This document shows, piece after piece, positions 51,567 to 54,112 of a stretch of 54,112 bases of DNA. A program made the translations under genes and the position numbers. Origin of the DNA: Alphaproteobacteria bacterium (GTDB taxonomy: Bacteria > Pseudomonadota > Alphaproteobacteria > Micavibrionales > Micavibrionaceae); contig JAJFGQ010000028.1 in NCBI GenBank assembly GCA_021776075.1, positions 1-54,112 of the forward strand. Reading direction: 5' to 3'. Within the stretch, counting starts at the first letter, position 1; the number at the start of each line of letters is the position of its first letter. The notes under the pieces were generated by a model. It saw only the letters and a program-made list of their open reading frames with translations. It searched no databases and was not told where the DNA came from.

Positions 51567-52283
51567 ATGTCAGTCGTTGAGCCGCTTATTATTAATCGTG
51601 AGATCAAACCGGGTGAACAGTTCGAGCATGAAGGCTCGATTATTTTCAAAAATTTTGTGCCGGATAATGTTGAGGCCGTTGCGAATAAAGGCGGTGTCTT
51701 ACTGGAGCAAGGCGGTGGCAACAATTTGAAATTGGGTACGATGGGTGGCGGTTCTTCCGTCAGTATTTCCGGTGATAGTGTCACCATAAACGGTCAAACT
51801 ATTTCTTCTTCCGGTAGCTTTGGTTTTTCCGCAGAGGGTAATTTGAACGGCATTACGTCACGCGGGCCTTTGGGCGATCATGTCAAAATTAAGACTGATT
51901 CATCTGTAAATTTGACGGATGTGGGCGATCATTTGCATCTGGATGCTCGCGGGTCGTTGAGGGCTGATAATATTGGCGCGCGCGCTCTTGTCATCATTAA
52001 CGGATCGTTGAAGGCAGGGCATTTGGCAGAAGAAGGCCGTTATGACGCGGGGGGGTCGGTGACTGTAGCGGATATCGGGCAGAATGTAAGTCTGGATGCT
52101 GACGGTTCCATCAAAGCGCACTCTGTTGCGCAAGGAAGTCGCTTGAATGCTAATGGGAGCATAAACTTGGAAAGTGCCCATGATGATATTAAATTAACAG
52201 CAAATGGCCGCATCAGGGTCGCCGGTCAAAAAGTGAATCCCGATAAGCAGGGTGATAATTTCAATATCAATTTCGATTTCTAG
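51567..52283 (+). CDS. Repeat protein, probable beta-solenoid of 17-residue windings, 238 aa
   Basis: Unknown. The start is fixed by GGAGGA six bases before the ATG. Residues 1-50 are a leader domain (INREIKPGEQF, SIIFKNFVPDNVEAV), 51-110 are Gly/Ser-rich, and residues 113-214 are six tandem 17-residue repeats without a gap, each starting S-V/L/I and ending A-x-G or N-G: for example SVNLTDVGDHLHLDARG, SVTVADIGQNVSLDADG, SINLESAHDDIKLTANG. A strict 17-residue period with hydrophobics at positions 2, 4, 7 and 13 fits a beta-solenoid, a winding length known in bactofilins. No signal peptide and no Cys, so cytosolic. It precedes cca by 46 bases. Polymerisation is inference. Confidence 0.8.
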   Translation: MSVVEPLIINREIKPGEQFEHEGSIIFKNFVPDNVEAVANKGGVLLEQGGGNNLKLGTMGGGSSVSISGDSVTINGQTISSSGSFGFSAEGNLNGITSRGPLGDHVKIKTDSSVNLTDVGDHLHLDARGSLRADNIGARALVIINGSLKAGHLAEEGRYDAGGSVTVADIGQNVSLDADGSIKAHSVAQGSRLNANGSINLESAHDDIKLTANGRIRVAGQKVNPDKQGDNFNINFDF

Positions 52284-52329
52284 CCGTGGTGAGGTATCCT
52301 TCTGAGGAAGATATTGGATAGCCATTGTC

Positions 52330-53514
52330 ATGCTTGAATCACGAAAAACAATAGAAATACAAAACTGGATGAGCGCGCCGGAGACGCAGGCTGTTATGCA
52401 AGCTCTGGGTAATGGTAAGGCTCTGTTCGTTGGCGGCTGTGTGCGGAATGTGCTTTTAGGCCGGGATGTCAGTGATATTGATATCGCCACGCAATGGCCG
52501 CCGGAGGAAGTCACGGTCAAGCTGCAAGCTTCCGGGATTAAAGTCATTCCTACCGGACTCGATCATGGGACGGTAACGGCGATTATAGACGGTAAATCCT
52601 TTGAAATCACAACATTGCGGAAGGATGTTGAAACATTCGGACGGCACGCTGTTGTAGCATTTACAACGGATTGGCTTGAAGATGCGCAGCGCCGGGATTT
52701 TACCATGAACACGCTGTTGGCTGATGATGAAGGGCATATTTATGATCCGACGGGACAGGGGTTAGCCGATCTGGAAGCGCGGCAGGTTGTTTTTGTAGGT
52801 GATCCGGCAACGCGTATTGCCGAGGATTATTTGCGTATTCTACGATTTTTCCGCTTTTATGCCTGTTACGGGGAAGGTCCGCCGGATGAATCGGCTCTGG
52901 CAGCTTGCCGGGACGCAGCAGAGCATATTGGTGCGCTGTCAAAGGAACGAATCACGCAGGAATTTCTAAAAATCCTGGCTGTAGATAAGCCGGTGGATAT
53001 CCTATCTTTAATGTTTGATAACAATGTCCTTGCTGATATTGCGCATGAGAGCTATCACCCTGAAATTCTGGGAAGGGTTTCAGACGTTATCGCACGGCTC
53101 ATTGTCCTGTCAGGCTTTGAAACCGGGTATTTGAGCGTGCTTGAAAGCTATCTGATCCTTTCCAACCGGCAGAAAAAATCTTTTTTAGCAATTTTGAAAG
53201 CGCTGGAGATGTTGGGTTCTACTTCAGAAAAGTCAGTTAAGTTATTGATTTATAATTATGGTTTTGCGGTTTCCGAGCAAGCTGTTCTCTTGTTTTTGGC
53301 GCAAAGGGATGAAAATGATCAGGCTGCGATGGGGTTGGTTCAGTCGTGGCAGATTCCTGTGTTTCCCCTGTCTGGTGACGACGTGATGCAGACCGGTCTT
53401 CCGGCAGGGCCGGAAGTGGGGCGTATTTTACGTGAGATTGAACGATGGTGGATGGATCAGGATTTTATGCCCGATCGGGATGCGTGTTTGGGGAAATTGA
53501 AAGCTCTGTCGTAG
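52330..53514 (+). CDS. cca: CCA-adding tRNA nucleotidyltransferase
   Basis: Adds or repairs the 3' CCA end of tRNAs. Class II nucleotidyltransferase: FVGGCVRNVLLGRDVSDIDI with the metal pair DID, GTVTAIIDGKSFEITTLR, RRDFTMNTLLAD and the RILRFFRFYACYG motif. 394 aa, of normal size for alphaproteobacteria. No strong ribosome site before this ATG. Its stop codon directly abuts the stop of the small gene on the other strand. Confidence 0.95.
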   Translation: MLESRKTIEIQNWMSAPETQAVMQALGNGKALFVGGCVRNVLLGRDVSDIDIATQWPPEEVTVKLQASGIKVIPTGLDHGTVTAIIDGKSFEITTLRKDVETFGRHAVVAFTTDWLEDAQRRDFTMNTLLADDEGHIYDPTGQGLADLEARQVVFVGDPATRIAEDYLRILRFFRFYACYGEGPPDESALAACRDAAEHIGALSKERITQEFLKILAVDKPVDILSLMFDNNVLADIAHESYHPEILGRVSDVIARLIVLSGFETGYLSVLESYLILSNRQKKSFLAILKALEMLGSTSEKSVKLLIYNYGFAVSEQAVLLFLAQRDENDQAAMGLVQSWQIPVFPLSGDDVMQTGLPAGPEVGRILREIERWWMDQDFMPDRDACLGKLKALS

Positions 53515-53664
53515 TCAGCCAATCATATCCAGAACCCATTGGCGGAGTTCCGGGTCATGTTTCACAGGTTTGGTTTTCTTTTTGTCTGACTTGCCATCAC
53601 AGGCCTTGTCTTCAAATTCTTTACCCATGGCTTCATCCAGTGTGTCTTTGATTTCCTTATCCAT
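53515..53664 (-). CDS. Small charged protein, 49 aa, unknown
   Basis: Begins MDKEIKDTLDEAMG and is rich in Lys, Asp and Glu (EDKACDGKSDKKKTK) with a C-terminal helix (PELRQWVLDMIG). The start is set by GGGAG eight bases before this ATG; longer in-frame starts up to 53718 lack support. It converges on cca with no gap between stop codons. No family recognised; short and highly charged, so it may be disordered. Confidence 0.55.
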   Translation of the reverse strand: MDKEIKDTLDEAMGKEFEDKACDGKSDKKKTKPVKHDPELRQWVLDMIG

Positions 53665-53790
53665 AAATACAACTCCCATATAGTTAGTTGTGCGCTGTTC
53701 GAGGTACTTTAATAGCATGGTCCTTGTGTTTTGTAAAAAAGAGACGTTTCGTTTGTTGTTATGTTAATTATTTGCATATAACGACAACCT

Positions 53791-54112
53791 CTAAGGCCAC
53801 TTCGCTTCCGGTGGTAGGGACATGAGAATGGCTTCGGTGTTGCCGCCTGTTTGGAGTCCGAACTTCGTACCCCGGTCATAAATCAGGTTAAATTCGGCGT
53901 AGCGACCCCGCTTGATTAGCTGATGCTCGCGCTGTTCGTCCGTCCAGTCCTTGTTCATGTGGCGACGGACTAGTTGCGGATAAATATCAATGAAGGTGCG
54001 TCCGACATCTTGTGTGAAGGCAAAATCAGCATCCCAGTTTCCTGAATCCAGATAATCATAGAATATGCCGCCAATACCCCGTGCTTCTTTGCGGTGCTCA
54101 AGGTAGAAGTAG
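53791..54112 (-). CDS. hemF: Oxygen-dependent coproporphyrinogen III oxidase, 3' end
   Basis: Oxidative decarboxylation of coproporphyrinogen III in haem synthesis. Only the last 107 codons are in the window; the gene continues past 54112. The family C-terminus is unmistakable: [40 protein letters not shown]-like (here [20 protein letters not shown]) and [20 protein letters not shown]. The 72-base gap to the next gene holds nothing I recognise. Confidence 0.96.
   Translation of the reverse strand, partial: YFYLEHRKEARGIGGIFYDYLDSGNWDADFAFTQDVGRTFIDIYPQLVRRHMNKDWTDEQREHQLIKRGRYAEFNLIYDRGTKFGLQTGGNTEAILMSLPPEAKWP

Noticed and set aside
1-54112. tRNA, rRNA, tmRNA, CRISPR array, prophage or insertion sequence
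   Set aside because: Reading the intergenic stretches gave no cloverleaf, no regular spaced repeats, no integrase or transposase; smpB is present but its partner RNA is not in the window.

Overview
The window reads as chromosomal DNA of a free-living, flagellated alphaproteobacterium of moderate G+C. The class assignment rests on MipZ (division-site ATPase), a ChpT histidine phosphotransferase, a TipF-like degenerate EAL protein, a HemF-type oxidase and the MoxR/DUF58/DUF4159 membrane cluster. Deeper placement (for example near Micavibrio) is only a guess. Genes are dense, with many 4-bp ATGA overlaps. I see no tRNA, rRNA, prophage, insertion sequence or CRISPR array.

Layout. 0-0.8 kb: three small unknown genes (the first cut by the window edge). 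0.9-8.3 kb: purH and a chemotaxis operon cheA-cheW-cheY-cheB-cheR read leftward; CheA is a hybrid with two CheW-type domains and a receiver. 8.4-11.4 kb: galU, a phosphoglucomutase/phosphomannomutase and chpT, overlapping, upstream of cheA. 11.6-12.7 kb: rpsU with a TTG start and a terminator, then a frameshifted PcfJ-like gene with a leucine-rich-like tail. 13.0-16.3 kb: an aminopeptidase P diverging from mipZ and a membrane-anchored J-domain protein.

16.4-33.2 kb: the four genes of a Yej-type oligopeptide ABC importer (yejA, yejB, yejE, yejF), all on the minus strand and in the usual order, but spread out by insertions: kdsB, an O-antigen-ligase-like protein, a histidine-phosphatase homologue, a D-Ala-D-Ala dipeptidase, acetyltransferases, a PhzF homologue, an M20 amidohydrolase and several unknown genes. 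A 42-codon gene with its own promoter and terminator lies just upstream of yejB. Five intergenic composite palindromic elements (REP/BIME-like, some with nested hairpins) lie between 12.8 and 30.5 kb.

33.3-39.1 kb: a tight minus-strand operon dapA-smpB-(EEP phosphatase)-pgsA-pyrD-(TipF-like EAL protein). 39.1-44.7 kb, plus strand: a soluble lytic transglycosylase, a LuxR-type response regulator and a hybrid PAS histidine kinase. 44.7-51.4 kb: the moxR-DUF58-BatA/DUF4159-vWA operon on the minus strand. 51.5-54.1 kb: a protein built of six 17-residue repeats (a probable beta-solenoid), the CCA-adding enzyme, a 49-residue charged protein and the 3' end of hemF.

The least explained objects are the 42-residue GM-rich peptide (27479-27607), the 17-residue-repeat solenoid (51567-52283), the nested-hairpin repeat family, and the scattered yej locus with a cysteine-containing orphan gene inside it. 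I did not find a clear multi-gene system of a new type; these are offered as leads.
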